NCBI GenBank assembly: GCA_030654175.1
Contig: JAURXZ010000033.1
Coordinates: 1-64,000, forward strand
Source of the DNA: Bacteroidia bacterium
GTDB taxonomy: Bacteria; Bacteroidota; Bacteroidia; 2-12-FULL-35-15
Length of the DNA stretch: 64,000 bases
Reading direction: 5' to 3'
A program made the position numbers and the translations under genes. Shown in pieces: positions 17,640 through 27,600 of this stretch (its first letter is position 1; the number at the start of each line of letters is the position of its first letter). The notes below the pieces were generated by a model, which was not told where the DNA came from, made no database searches, and saw only the letters and a list, made by a program, of their open reading frames with translations.

Positions 17640-19730
17640 ATGGTTCGAAAAGAAATCAGAATATTAATGATTGATGACGATAAAGATGATTTCATGATTG
17701 TTCGTGACATTATCCAAGACGTGGTTCATCATAAATATACTATTGATTGGAGACCATCATATGAAGAAGGATTAAAAAGTATTGCTGAGAAAAACCATGA
17801 TGTATATTTAATTGATTACAGACTTGGCGCAAAAACCGGTTTAGATCTGGTTAAAAGAGCAATTGAAATAGGATGTGAAGCACCTCTGATAATTTTAACA
17901 GGCGAAAATAATTTCGAAATTGATAATCAGGCAATGAATGCAGGTGCGGCTGATTATATAGTGAAGGCGGCAATTTCCGGACAGATGCTAGAAAGTTCTA
18001 TTCGATATGCAATTGCTAATACCAATCACAAAAAGGAAATGCAAGAACTCAATGCTGCCTTGGAAAAACGTGTAAAAAGCCGGACAATCAGTCTGGAGGA
18101 AACATTAAGCCAACTTAAAAAATCCCAAATTGAATTAATAGAAGCAAAAAACAAAGCGGAAGTAGCTGCAAATACGGCAGAGCTGTGCTCCAGATCAAAA
18201 ACAGATTTTTTATCATGTATGAGCCATGAAATCCGTACCCCATTAAATGCAATCATTGGATTTACGGATGTTGTTTTTGATACTAATTTAACAAAAAAAC
18301 AAAAAGAGTATTTAAACGCCATTAAAACATCAGGCAACCTGTTGATGGTGTTAATTAATGATATTCTTGACCTTGCAAAAGTGGAAGCAGGTAAAATGAC
18401 CTTTGAATATGCGCCTTTTAATTTATCCAATTCGATTTCTGAGATCCTTCAATTGTTTGAGACAAAAATCAAAGAGGCCAAATTACAATTAACATTTAAA
18501 TTCGATCCCAATATTCCTGAATTTTTAATTGGTGATTCCGTTCGTTTAAATCAGATAATTTTAAACCTGGTAAGTAATGCGATAAAATTCACAAAAAAAG
18601 GTTCAATAAATATCGCAATACAAATGCTGAATGAGGATAATGGAAATGTCACTCTTGAATTTTCGGTTACAGATACCGGCATTGGTATTCCCAAAAAGAA
18701 TCTAAGTACAATTTTCGACAAATTTCAGCAAGCCACAAACGAAACTTCAAATGTATATGGAGGAACGGGGTTAGGCTTAACAATTGCAAAACAATTAGTT
18801 GAATTGCAGGGAGGTACAATCTCGGTAAAAAGTAAAGTTGATAAAGGATCAACTTTCAGTTTCATTCTTAGTTATAAGAAAATTAAATCAAAATTCGAAA
18901 CTGAAAATAAAGAGTTTGTGCCAAAGGATCTATTTGGATCACCTTTAATAAAAAATGTAAAAATTTTAGTAGCTGAAGATGAATCATTAAATCAACTATT
19001 AATAAGTACAATATTAGAAAAATTCGGGTTTGAAATAGATATTGCCGGCAACGGAAAAATTGTACTTGAAAAATTAAGAAAAAACAAATATGATATTATC
19101 TTAATGGATCTTCAGATGCCTGAAATGAATGGTTTTGAAACCACGTATCATATTCGAAAGAGTAAAAATCCGGCCATTCCAATTATTGCTCTCACAGCAA
19201 ATGTAACTACCACTGATGTTGAAAAATGCAGAGCTGCCGGAATGAATGATTATGTTTCCAAACCAATAAATAATAAATTATTATATAATACTATTATCAA
19301 ATATATTACAAAAGAGCAATTACCTAAAAAAAGAGTAAAGAATGAAATACACCAAATTTACACCGAGCAACAACTGACAAAAAAAAAATGTATTAACCTC
19401 GATAATTTGAATGAATTAACAAATGGGAATTTACAGGTAAAGTCGAAAATAGCGAAAGTGTATCTGGACGAAATACCCAAATTGCTCTTTACTATGAAGC
19501 AAAGTATGGATAATTTAGATTGGGATGCTTTGCGAATCGCTTCTCATTCATTGATCCCATCTTTTGCATTGATGGGAATAAATAAAGAATTTGAAACAAT
19601 GGCCAGAACAATAGAGAAGCTTGCAGTAAAGAAAGAGAATTTGGGAAAAATTAAAGAATTATTTCAAAAAATCGATCTCCTTTGCACAGAAGTCTTCTGT
19701 GAATTAAAAAATGAACTAATAGAATTGTAA
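17640..19730 (+). CDS. Hybrid phosphorelay histidine kinase (REC-HisKA-HATPase-REC-Hpt)
   Basis: Order of domains: receiver (about residues 5-125, IDDDKDDF and LIDYRLGAKTG), coiled coil, HisKA with His196 in SCMSHEIRTPLNAII, HATPase (NLVSNAIKFT, DTGIGIP, GGTGLGLTI), second receiver (LVAEDES, MDLQMPEMNG) and a C-terminal Hpt domain (SHSLIPSFALMG). This is a complete internal phosphorelay like BarA. No membrane helix remains once the start is placed at ATG 17640, so it is cytosolic and the N-terminal receiver may be the input. The Hpt must pass phosphate to a separate regulator, perhaps one of the neighbours. It opens a run of seven signalling genes. Confidence 0.9.
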   Translation: MVRKEIRILMIDDDKDDFMIVRDIIQDVVHHKYTIDWRPSYEEGLKSIAEKNHDVYLIDYRLGAKTGLDLVKRAIEIGCEAPLIILTGENNFEIDNQAMNAGAADYIVKAAISGQMLESSIRYAIANTNHKKEMQELNAALEKRVKSRTISLEETLSQLKKSQIELIEAKNKAEVAANTAELCSRSKTDFLSCMSHEIRTPLNAIIGFTDVVFDTNLTKKQKEYLNAIKTSGNLLMVLINDILDLAKVEAGKMTFEYAPFNLSNSISEILQLFETKIKEAKLQLTFKFDPNIPEFLIGDSVRLNQIILNLVSNAIKFTKKGSINIAIQMLNEDNGNVTLEFSVTDTGIGIPKKNLSTIFDKFQQATNETSNVYGGTGLGLTIAKQLVELQGGTISVKSKVDKGSTFSFILSYKKIKSKFETENKEFVPKDLFGSPLIKNVKILVAEDESLNQLLISTILEKFGFEIDIAGNGKIVLEKLRKNKYDIILMDLQMPEMNGFETTYHIRKSKNPAIPIIALTANVTTTDVEKCRAAGMNDYVSKPINNKLLYNTIIKYITKEQLPKKRVKNEIHQIYTEQQLTKKKCINLDNLNELTNGNLQVKSKIAKVYLDEIPKLLFTMKQSMDNLDWDALRIASHSLIPSFALMGINKEFETMARTIEKLAVKKENLGKIKELFQKIDLLCTEVFCELKNELIEL

Positions 19731-20082
19731 AACTTTAAATCAATATGAGCACATTCTACACCTACAATCACCTATATTTTTTAAGACCGCTATCCATTCT
19801 GGATGGTTTTAATAAAAACTTATTAATCCCAACCAAGGGCTTACTCACTCCTCAAAAACGAAGATCAGGTTTTAAAAACCGTGTTCCCACTCCTTGAATA
19901 GTCTTTTTTAAAGCATTATTTTAATAAAAATGCCGGTTTACTGATCAATCCTTTTATTTGAAACGAACAGAATAACCAAAAACGATAATATCGTTTTCAA
20001 ACTTGAATATTTCTTTGCTGAAAAATTCATGGCTGCATTATTATCCCATTAAATAAAATATTTTTTTAAAACACTTACATAT
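19731..20082. other. Gene-free stretch
   Basis: About 350 bases between the phosphorelay kinase and the LytTR regulator, both plus strand. It holds a short hairpin ATCCA/TGGAT near 19791-19803 with a few T's after it, too weak to call a terminator. No promoter box with both halves was found. Confidence 0.5.
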
Positions 20083-20781
20083 ATGAATTGCATAGTAGTT
20101 GACGATAGTAAAATAGCGAGAGAAACGATCAAACTTTTAATAGAACAGTTTAGTTTTTTAAAACTTGTACAGGAGTGTGAAAGTCCGGTTGAGGCTTTTG
20201 AATATCTTAAAAAAGAACCCGTTGATTTGGTTTTCCTGGATGTTGAAATGCCGGGTATGACAGGTATTGATCTGATAAAAAATCTGGATAAACATCCCAT
20301 AATTATCCTTGTTACTTCAAAAAAAGACTATGCTGCTGAGGCATTTGAACTTAATGTGGCAGATTATCTTATTAAACCGGTTAATCTATCAAGGTTTATG
20401 GTTGCAGTTACTAAGGCAAAAGAATTATTTGAAAATAAGGATCAAAAGCAGGTGGTTAATGAAAATAACAAGGAATATATATTTGTCCGTTCAGGTGGTT
20501 TACTCATTAAAATAAAATTAGAGAACATCCAGTATATACAAGCAATTGGTGATTATGTTAATATTTTCACTCCCGAAAAACGTCATACCGTCCATATTAC
20601 ATTAAAAAATATTGAAGAAAAACTACCATCGGATAAATTTTTTCGCTTACACCGTTCCTACCTTGTTTCATTAAGCCATATTGACAATATTGAAGAAAAT
20701 TCAGCTTATACAGGAAAACATCCTCTACCAATTGCCGGACAATTTAAAAAAGAACTGTTACGCAAGTTAAATATGATTTAA
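20083..20781 (+). CDS. LytTR-family response regulator
   Basis: Receiver domain at residues 1-118 with phosphoacceptor Asp53 (FLDVEMPGMTG), conserved Thr/Lys positions (LVTSKK, LIKPVN), then a LytTR DNA-binding domain at about 128-230 (YIFVRSGGLLIKIKLENIQYIQAIGDYVNI; FFRLHRSYLVSLSHI). Such regulators bind direct repeats as dimers. Classical partners are LytS/YpdA-type membrane kinases; none is adjacent, but the upstream Hpt-bearing kinase could donate phosphate. A hairpin at 20807-20834 follows the gene. Confidence 0.92.
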   Translation: MNCIVVDDSKIARETIKLLIEQFSFLKLVQECESPVEAFEYLKKEPVDLVFLDVEMPGMTGIDLIKNLDKHPIIILVTSKKDYAAEAFELNVADYLIKPVNLSRFMVAVTKAKELFENKDQKQVVNENNKEYIFVRSGGLLIKIKLENIQYIQAIGDYVNIFTPEKRHTVHITLKNIEEKLPSDKFFRLHRSYLVSLSHIDNIEENSAYTGKHPLPIAGQFKKELLRKLNMI

Positions 20782-20806
20782 AATCTATTAAAAACTAATA
20801 CCTTCT

Positions 20807-20834
20807 GGCTCAAACATATTTTATTGTTTGAGCC
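20807..20834 (+). terminator. Likely terminator of LytTR gene
   Basis: GGCTCAAACA pairs perfectly with TGTTTGAGCC around an eight-base loop, 26 bases after the LytTR stop. The T-tract after it is short and broken (GGTTATTTTC), so termination strength is uncertain. Confidence 0.6.
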
Positions 20835-20995
20835 GGTTATTTTCAAATAATACCATTCCATTTTAAAGTATTCTCTCTTACCACGAATTCCATTTATCAT
20901 TTGAGTTAATTATTATATAGGTTCATTAATCCAAACTATGTACCTTTAGTTCAAGGATTCCTTCTTTTCATTTTTTACTTTTCCATTTCATTTTG

Positions 20996-21026
20996 AGAAC
21001 ATCGAAAATAAAATTTTCGATGTTCT
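20996..21026. repeat. Perfect 14-bp inverted repeat
   Basis: AGAACATCGAAAAT pairs with ATTTTCGATGTTCT around a three-base AAA loop. It lacks a T-run and sits about 240 bases before the AraC-type gene and 215 after the LytTR stop. It may be an RNA hairpin or a binding site for a dimeric regulator; the sequence does not decide. Confidence 0.6.
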
Positions 21027-21267
21027 GAATATGAAAATCTTTAAATTCTAGTCGGTTTTTATTAAATTCAAATTTAACAGGTAATGACGAGTCTCACTAT
21101 TTTAAAAGAAATAGTGTTTAAATGTAAGTTTTTCCTGTAATAATGTAAAAAAATCAAATAAAGAATAGCCATCTTCGTCAAGGAAATTATTATTTCAAAA
21201 AATGTAATTTTGTTATTATTTATTACTTGTAAAAGCTTAATTTTTAAATGCTTAGAGAATACATGAA

Positions 21268-21843
21268 ATGAAATTATACATCAGATATAACATAAATACT
21301 ACCAGTAAATTATTATTACAGGAACAGTTGGATAAACTCGGTTTAACCTGCGAATTAACAGGCTTAGGGGAACTTGAGGTTAAAAACGGGATTTCTGCTG
21401 AGCAGCATAATCAGCTTTCTGTAGTTTTAAAAAAGTATGGAATAGAGATTCTTGACGATAGAATTAGCGCCCTCGTTCAAAAAACAAAAGACACAATTAT
21501 TGAAATGCTCTATCTGGAGGAAAAATTACCTCCTTCAAAAATTTCATTTTACCTTGCCCAAAAACTCAATTACAGCTTTGGTTACATTTCTAACCTTTTT
21601 TCTGAGGTAACTTTCATTTCTATTGAAAATTTTATCATTATCCAGAAAATTGAGCGCGTAAAACAATTGATTATCGCAGATGAATTGACATTTACTCAAA
21701 TTTCAAGCAAATTAAATTATAGTAGTTCTGCCCATTTATCGTGGCAATTTAAAAAAATTACAGGTTTAACACCTACTGCATTTCAACGGATTATTAAAAG
21801 GAGACGAGAGAAAAATGGTTCTGATACAGGAAAAATAATATAA
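21268..21843 (+). CDS. AraC-type helix-turn-helix regulator
   Basis: The last ~100 residues form an AraC-type DNA-binding domain with two helix-turn-helix units (SKISFYLAQKLNYSFGYISNLF; LTFTQISSKLNYSSSAHLSWQFKKITGLTPTAF). The first 65 residues form a small alpha/beta domain (LYIRYNINTTSKLLLQEQLDKLG, then ELEVKNGISAEQHNQL) found with this DNA-binding domain in many Bacteroidota but without known ligand. There is no receiver domain, so it is not a classical two-component regulator although it lies among them. It is followed 65 bases later by the PAS kinase. Confidence 0.88.
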   Translation: MKLYIRYNINTTSKLLLQEQLDKLGLTCELTGLGELEVKNGISAEQHNQLSVVLKKYGIEILDDRISALVQKTKDTIIEMLYLEEKLPPSKISFYLAQKLNYSFGYISNLFSEVTFISIENFIIIQKIERVKQLIIADELTFTQISSKLNYSSSAHLSWQFKKITGLTPTAFQRIIKRRREKNGSDTGKII

Positions 21844-21908
21844 TTAAAGATCATGGTCCGCCAGACTTTTGATTTGGATATAAAAGCAATCTATAATCTC
21901 GCTTAAAT

Positions 21909-23987
21909 ATGACTCAAAGTGACGAAACAACCTTAGAGAAAGTAAAATTGAATTTTTACTATTTACCGGATTATGCAAAATTTTTATTGCAAAACAAACA
22001 GAAAGAGTTTGCCTCCACCATGCTTTGCATATCCCGTGAGGAAAAAACGCCCTGTCTTAAATATTTTGAAACATTGCCGGAGCAGGGAATTATTGATTTA
22101 TCGCTAAAAAACACAAGGGATTTATTAGAATGCCTTGTAAAAAAGGAAACTCCAACTCATATAAATTTATGCTTATGCAAATGGATTGATAATCAAAATA
22201 TCAATATAGGTTCAACAAACATCGTTTCAAAAGATATCACAGACCTCACTTTCATATATCGAAAAACTTTTCGTGCGTTTCTTTCGGATTATACTTCTGA
22301 AATGGCTATCTCTATGCATATATTAGAAGATGTTGATCGATTCACCTCCCTGTTGGAAGAAATTGGTTATAATTCGCTATCCAATTTTAATGAACAAAAG
22401 ATTGATGATTATTACTCTAATGGAAAAGAAAATTTTCCAAAATTAGAAAATCGAAAAGGGCAATTGCAAGAAGTTCCTACAAGTGAAGGGTATGATAACT
22501 TTGCATGGGATTTTGTTGGAAACAGTTCCTTGTCCTCCCTCCAGCTTATGACTTTTTTTGAGTTGAACGATATGAACAAACTTGAACCATTTTTGAAAAA
22601 TGTTCATCCATCTGATATTGAAAAATTAAAAGAAGCAATTGACAAATCCTTAAAGGATTCTGAATTATATGAATGTCAGTATCGTTTTCAGAAAATACAA
22701 AGTGGAAAAGTGATTTGGTCAAGGGGGATAGTGACTTTTCAGGATGGAAAGCCTGTTAAAATGAAAGGATCCATGATGGATGTTTCACAAAATTACCTGC
22801 TCAATCAACAGCTAAAGGAAAGTGAAAAAACATTCCGACAACTTATACAAAATGCCCCTGATGCTGTAATTGTTATTGACAACAGCAGCAAAATACTATT
22901 ATGGAATCCTAAAGCTGAGGCTATATTTGGGTGGAAAATGGATGAGATCATTGGAGAAAATTTTGTGGAAACCATAATTCCAATTCAAGACATTGAAAGT
23001 CATACTAATGGAAATTTTAGCTTAAAATTAACAGGACAACAAAATTTATTAAATAAAACGATTGAAATTACAGCGATAAATAAAGAAGGTAAAGAATTTT
23101 TTATTGCCCTTTCAATTGCCAGTTCATTGTGGAATGGCAAACAGGTATTTATTTCCTTTATCCGAAATATTACAAAAGAGAAAAAAAATGAAAAAGAGCT
23201 GGAACGGCACAGGAAACAGCTCTGTCAAAAAAACAAGGAACTAGAGAAAATGAATAGCGAATTGACTTCTTTCAGTTATGTTGCCAGTCATGATTTGAAA
23301 GAACCTTTGCGTAAAATAAAAACCTATAGTAATTTAATAATTGACAAGCACAATGAATCTTTATCATCAGATGGGAAAGAATATATTCAGCGTATAATCA
23401 ATTCAGCCGGTAATATGCAAAGGTTAATAGATGACCTTCTTGCTTTTTCCCAAACAACCTCCGGGATAAAAAAGCTTGAAACACTCGATTTAAATGTTCT
23501 CCTAGAAGAAGTTGAAAATTCACTCAAAGATACTATTGAAGAAAACAATGTGACCATTACTTCAACTAAACTGCCCACTTTAAGAGTTATCGATTTTCAA
23601 TTTCGTCAGCTTTTAGAGAACCTGATAGGCAATGCAATTAAATACCGTAAGACTGGCGTAAAGCCCAATATTACCATAACATCCAGCCTTGTTTCAGGAA
23701 GATCGTATATAAATGAAGGTGCCGATGCGAATAAAAATTATCAGAAATTTTTATTCGCTGATAATGGTATTGGATTTGAACAGGAATATGCCACAAAAAT
23801 CTTTGAAATATTTCAGCGTCTTCATGGCAAAAGTGAATATTCGGGCACAGGCATTGGCTTAGCAATCTGTAAGAAAATCATGGAAAACCATAATGGCTTC
23901 ATTACCGCACAAAGCCAGGTAGGCGAGGGCTCTGTTTTTAATGTTTTTTTTCCTGTAAAGAAAGCAGTCAATGAATTAGGCTACTGA
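21909..23987 (+). CDS. PAS-domain sensor histidine kinase
   Basis: A cytosolic kinase of 692 residues. Residues 1-185 form an N-terminal domain I do not recognise (helical, with Cys residues and LCLCKW). Two PAS domains follow (about 195-300 and 305-425; the second has PDAVIVIDNSSKILLWNPKAE). HisKA carries His461 in YVASHDLKEPLRKI, the phytochrome-like subtype common in Bacteroidota, and HATPase lies at about 560-685 (NLIGNAIKYR, GTGIGLAICKK). No membrane segment. The stand-alone receiver gene starts 57 bases downstream and is the obvious partner. Confidence 0.9.
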   Translation: MTQSDETTLEKVKLNFYYLPDYAKFLLQNKQKEFASTMLCISREEKTPCLKYFETLPEQGIIDLSLKNTRDLLECLVKKETPTHINLCLCKWIDNQNINIGSTNIVSKDITDLTFIYRKTFRAFLSDYTSEMAISMHILEDVDRFTSLLEEIGYNSLSNFNEQKIDDYYSNGKENFPKLENRKGQLQEVPTSEGYDNFAWDFVGNSSLSSLQLMTFFELNDMNKLEPFLKNVHPSDIEKLKEAIDKSLKDSELYECQYRFQKIQSGKVIWSRGIVTFQDGKPVKMKGSMMDVSQNYLLNQQLKESEKTFRQLIQNAPDAVIVIDNSSKILLWNPKAEAIFGWKMDEIIGENFVETIIPIQDIESHTNGNFSLKLTGQQNLLNKTIEITAINKEGKEFFIALSIASSLWNGKQVFISFIRNITKEKKNEKELERHRKQLCQKNKELEKMNSELTSFSYVASHDLKEPLRKIKTYSNLIIDKHNESLSSDGKEYIQRIINSAGNMQRLIDDLLAFSQTTSGIKKLETLDLNVLLEEVENSLKDTIEENNVTITSTKLPTLRVIDFQFRQLLENLIGNAIKYRKTGVKPNITITSSLVSGRSYINEGADANKNYQKFLFADNGIGFEQEYATKIFEIFQRLHGKSEYSGTGIGLAICKKIMENHNGFITAQSQVGEGSVFNVFFPVKKAVNELGY

Positions 23988-24044
23988 TCAAAAAAAATGC
24001 AATTTTAAGATATAAATTCAAACTAAAATTTAAACAAGTTAATT

Positions 24045-24491
24045 ATGCAACACGATTGCCTCCACGTACTCCTTGCCGATGATGATAAGGATGATCGCCT
24101 GTTTTTTAAATATGCAATCGAAGAATTAAAGATACAAACAGTTGTTACCACAGTAAATGATGGTGTTGAGCTTATGGATTACCTTTCTAAAACTGAAAAC
24201 CAAAAGCCTGACCTGGTTTTTCTTGATCTTAACATGCCACGTAAAGGGGGCATGGAATGTTTAAAAGAAATTAGGAACAATAAATCATTCAATGATCTTT
24301 CCATTGCTATTTATTCTACCTCTGGGTCCGAAAAGGATATTGAAGAATCATTCGTTCTTGGAGCCAATATATACATTACAAAGCCAAACGATTTTACATC
24401 GCTAAAAAAAATATTGGCTGAAGTGATCAATATCAATTGGCAATACCATACTTCTGGTTTGAACAAAGAAAATTTTGTACTTAGTATTTAA
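24045..24491 (+). CDS. Stand-alone receiver protein (Rcp1/CheY-like)
   Basis: A single receiver domain of 148 residues, with acidic pocket ADDDKDD, phosphoacceptor Asp61 (VFLDLNMPRKGG), Thr/Ser at YSTSGS and the conserved Lys in YITKPND. The PRKGG motif and length match the Rcp1 class that pairs with phytochrome-like kinases, as expected from the kinase just upstream. No output domain; it likely acts by protein contact or as a phosphate shuttle. Confidence 0.9.
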   Translation: MQHDCLHVLLADDDKDDRLFFKYAIEELKIQTVVTTVNDGVELMDYLSKTENQKPDLVFLDLNMPRKGGMECLKEIRNNKSFNDLSIAIYSTSGSEKDIEESFVLGANIYITKPNDFTSLKKILAEVININWQYHTSGLNKENFVLSI

Positions 24492-24684
24492 TTTATTCTT
24501 GTTGTTTCAAAGAAAAAAATCAATATAACACAAAGATCACGGAGCGTCACGAGTTTTTACAGAGTAAATCAGAAAATTCTTTTTTAATGAATGGTCTTTT
24601 GAATTCTGCAAAAAAACAATATTTGTTGAATACTACTTGTGTTAATCAAATGTGTTGAGACTTATCTGTTCTAAAAAACCAGTT

Positions 24685-27600
24685 ATGGCAAAAACTACTA
24701 AAAAAGGCAAAAAAGAAAATATTTCCATTTCTTTGGTTACCATGGAAGCTCCGCTGGTGATGCGAAAGGCGCGACAGCAGGGGGGGAAAGGAACAACAAA
24801 AAAGGAGCAGAACATTACTACAACCCAAGGAAATGATGACCTCAATTCAACTGAACTGTTAAAAATTTTAACAGAAATTAAAAATGGAAATTTTGAATTT
24901 CGAATGCCTTCCAACAAAGAAGGATTGAGTGGGGAAATTGCCGCCACAATAAATGAGATTATTACCAACAATAAAAAATTAATAGAGCAATTTGCCAACG
25001 CACAAAATAATATCGGGAAAAAGGGCAGCCTTCACCATCGCATCGTTTTTCCGGAGGCGCAGGGTGAATGGAGATCAGGAGTGGATTCTTTGAATCTATT
25101 AATATCAGAGTTAGTTTACCCTATCGAAGAAATGGATAAAGTAATTTCCGCTGTGGCGAAAGGTGATCTCACCCAACTTACTCCTTTTAAAAACAATAAC
25201 TTATTTCAAGGCGACCTTGATCGGATCTCTAAAGAGGCAAAAGGTTTAGTAAATCAATTGGATTTATTTACTTCGGATCTAAGCCGGGTGGTTAAAGAAG
25301 TAGGATCTGAAGGTAAGCTCGGAGGACAAATAAAAACACAAGGAATAGGCGGTGTATGGAATGATATATCTGATGCTGTGAATAGAATGGCCGTGAACAT
25401 TACCGACAATGTTCGAGATATAGAGAATGTTATCACAGGGATTTCAAAAGGTGACTTATCACAAAAGATCACTGTAAATGCAAAAGGTGAGTTTCATAAA
25501 CTAAAGAATACCATAAATACCATGGTTGACCTGCTGAACTTTTTTTCTTCTGAAGTAACCAGAATGGGTAGGGAGAGGGGCCTGGAAGGAAATATAGGAA
25601 TGCAAATGCATTTAAAGGATTTTCAGGGAATATGGAAGGATTTTATAATTTATATTAATCAAATTGGCTCTAACTTAATTCTTCAGGTTAGAAATATTGC
25701 TATTGTAACAACGGCCGTTTCCAAGGGCGATTTTACTAAAAAGATTACAATAGAAGCAAGAGGCGAAGTAGGTGATTTGAAGAATACAATTAATTCGATG
25801 ATCGACCAATTGAATTGCTTTTGTTCTGAAGTATCACGTGTTTCGATGGAGATAGGTTCTGAAGGATTGTTAGGCGGTCAGGCTCACGTGCCCGGTGTTG
25901 AAGGAAGATGGAAAGATATTACCGACAGTGTAAATATGGTGGCCTCAAATTATACCAATCAGGTACGTGGTATTTCTAAGATAGTAACTTCGGTATCAAC
26001 AGGCAACTTAAGTCAGAAATTATCCATTAATGCAAAAGGGGAGGTGGCGAAATTAACTGACACATTTAATGAGATGATAGAAACTCTTTCCATAATTGCC
26101 GACCAGGTAACCAATGTTGCCCGTGAGGTAGGTGTTGAAGGTAAATTGGGCGGTCAAGCGAAGGTTCCTGAAGCTTCCGGTAACTGGAAAAAATTGACGG
26201 AAAATGTAAATCTACTGGCGGAAAATTTAACTACCCAGGTGAGATCTATTTCAGAAGTTGCATCCGCTGTTACAAAAGGAGATTTAACCCGTAATATCCG
26301 TGTAGATGCAAAAGGAGAGGTTAAAGAATTGAAGGATACGATCAATCTTATGATCACCAATTTGCGGGAAACAACTTTATTAAACCTGGATCAGGATTGG
26401 CTTAAATCCAATCTTGCAAAGTTTAATCAAATGTTACAGGGTCAGAAAGATCTAAAAACTGTTGCCAGGCGAATCCTTTCAGAACTGGCCCAGGTGGTGG
26501 GTGCACATTTTGGGGCGTTTTATATTGTAGCCGCTGAAGAAGTGTTTCCTAAGTTGAAATTATTCGCATCCTATGCTTATAAATCTGAAAAGCATATTCC
26601 AAAGGAATTTTTATTTGGTGAAGGATTGGTTGGACAATGTGCATTGGAAAAGGAACGTATCATCTTATCAAATGTACCCGAAAGCTATGTGAAGATCAAT
26701 TCCGGACTTGGGAAAATACCTCCTTCAAATTTAATTTTACTTCCGGTATTATTCGAAAACAATGTAAAGGCAGTTATTGAATTAGGGACCTTGGGTACTT
26801 TTAGTAATACCCATTTGGATTTCCTTGGTCAATTAACCGAAAGTATTGGTATAGTTGTAAATACGATCCAAACAAATACCAGAACAGAAGTTTTACTTTC
26901 ACAATCACAATCATTGGCAAATGCATTGAAGATCCAGCAAGAAGAGTTAAAAAGAACAAATGATGAATTACAAAATAAAGCGTTTTTGCTTTTTAAACAA
27001 AAAGATGAAGTAGAAACCAAGAACAAGGAGGTAGAGGAAGCCAGAAGATCATTAGAGGAAAAAGCAGAACAACTTACATTAACATCCAAATACAAATCAG
27101 AATTCCTTGCAAATATGTCGCATGAATTGCGCACTCCTTTGAATAGTTTATTGATCCTTGCTCAACAGTTATATGAAAACCCTGAAGGGAATTTGAATGA
27201 TAAACAAACACGTTATGCAAAAACCATCCATTCCTGCGGAGATGATCTGTTAGAACTCATTAATGATATTCTTGACCTTTCTAAGATCGAATCCGGATTT
27301 ATCACTGCTAATATTTCCAATATTCTTTTCTCAGAAATTTCAACATTTGTTGAAACAACGTTTAAACCTTTATCAGAAACAAAAAATCTGAAATTTAAAA
27401 CAGAAATATATCCGGGCCTTCCCGAATCAATTGATACTGATTCACAACGTTTGAATCAAATCCTTAAAAACCTGCTTTCAAACGCATTCAAATTTACCGA
27501 GAGAGGAGAAGTTAAACTTAAAATATTTAATGCCGAGAAAAAATGGCAGCATGGCAACAATTCATTGAGCAATGCAAAACAGGTAGTTGCATTTTCAATT

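Larger units (their letters stand above)
20782..21267. other. Gene-free stretch with two hairpins
   Basis: Holds the LytTR terminator (20807-20834) and a second, longer perfect hairpin (20996-21026). No ORF was recognised. The AraC-type regulator starts at its right end. Confidence 0.5.
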
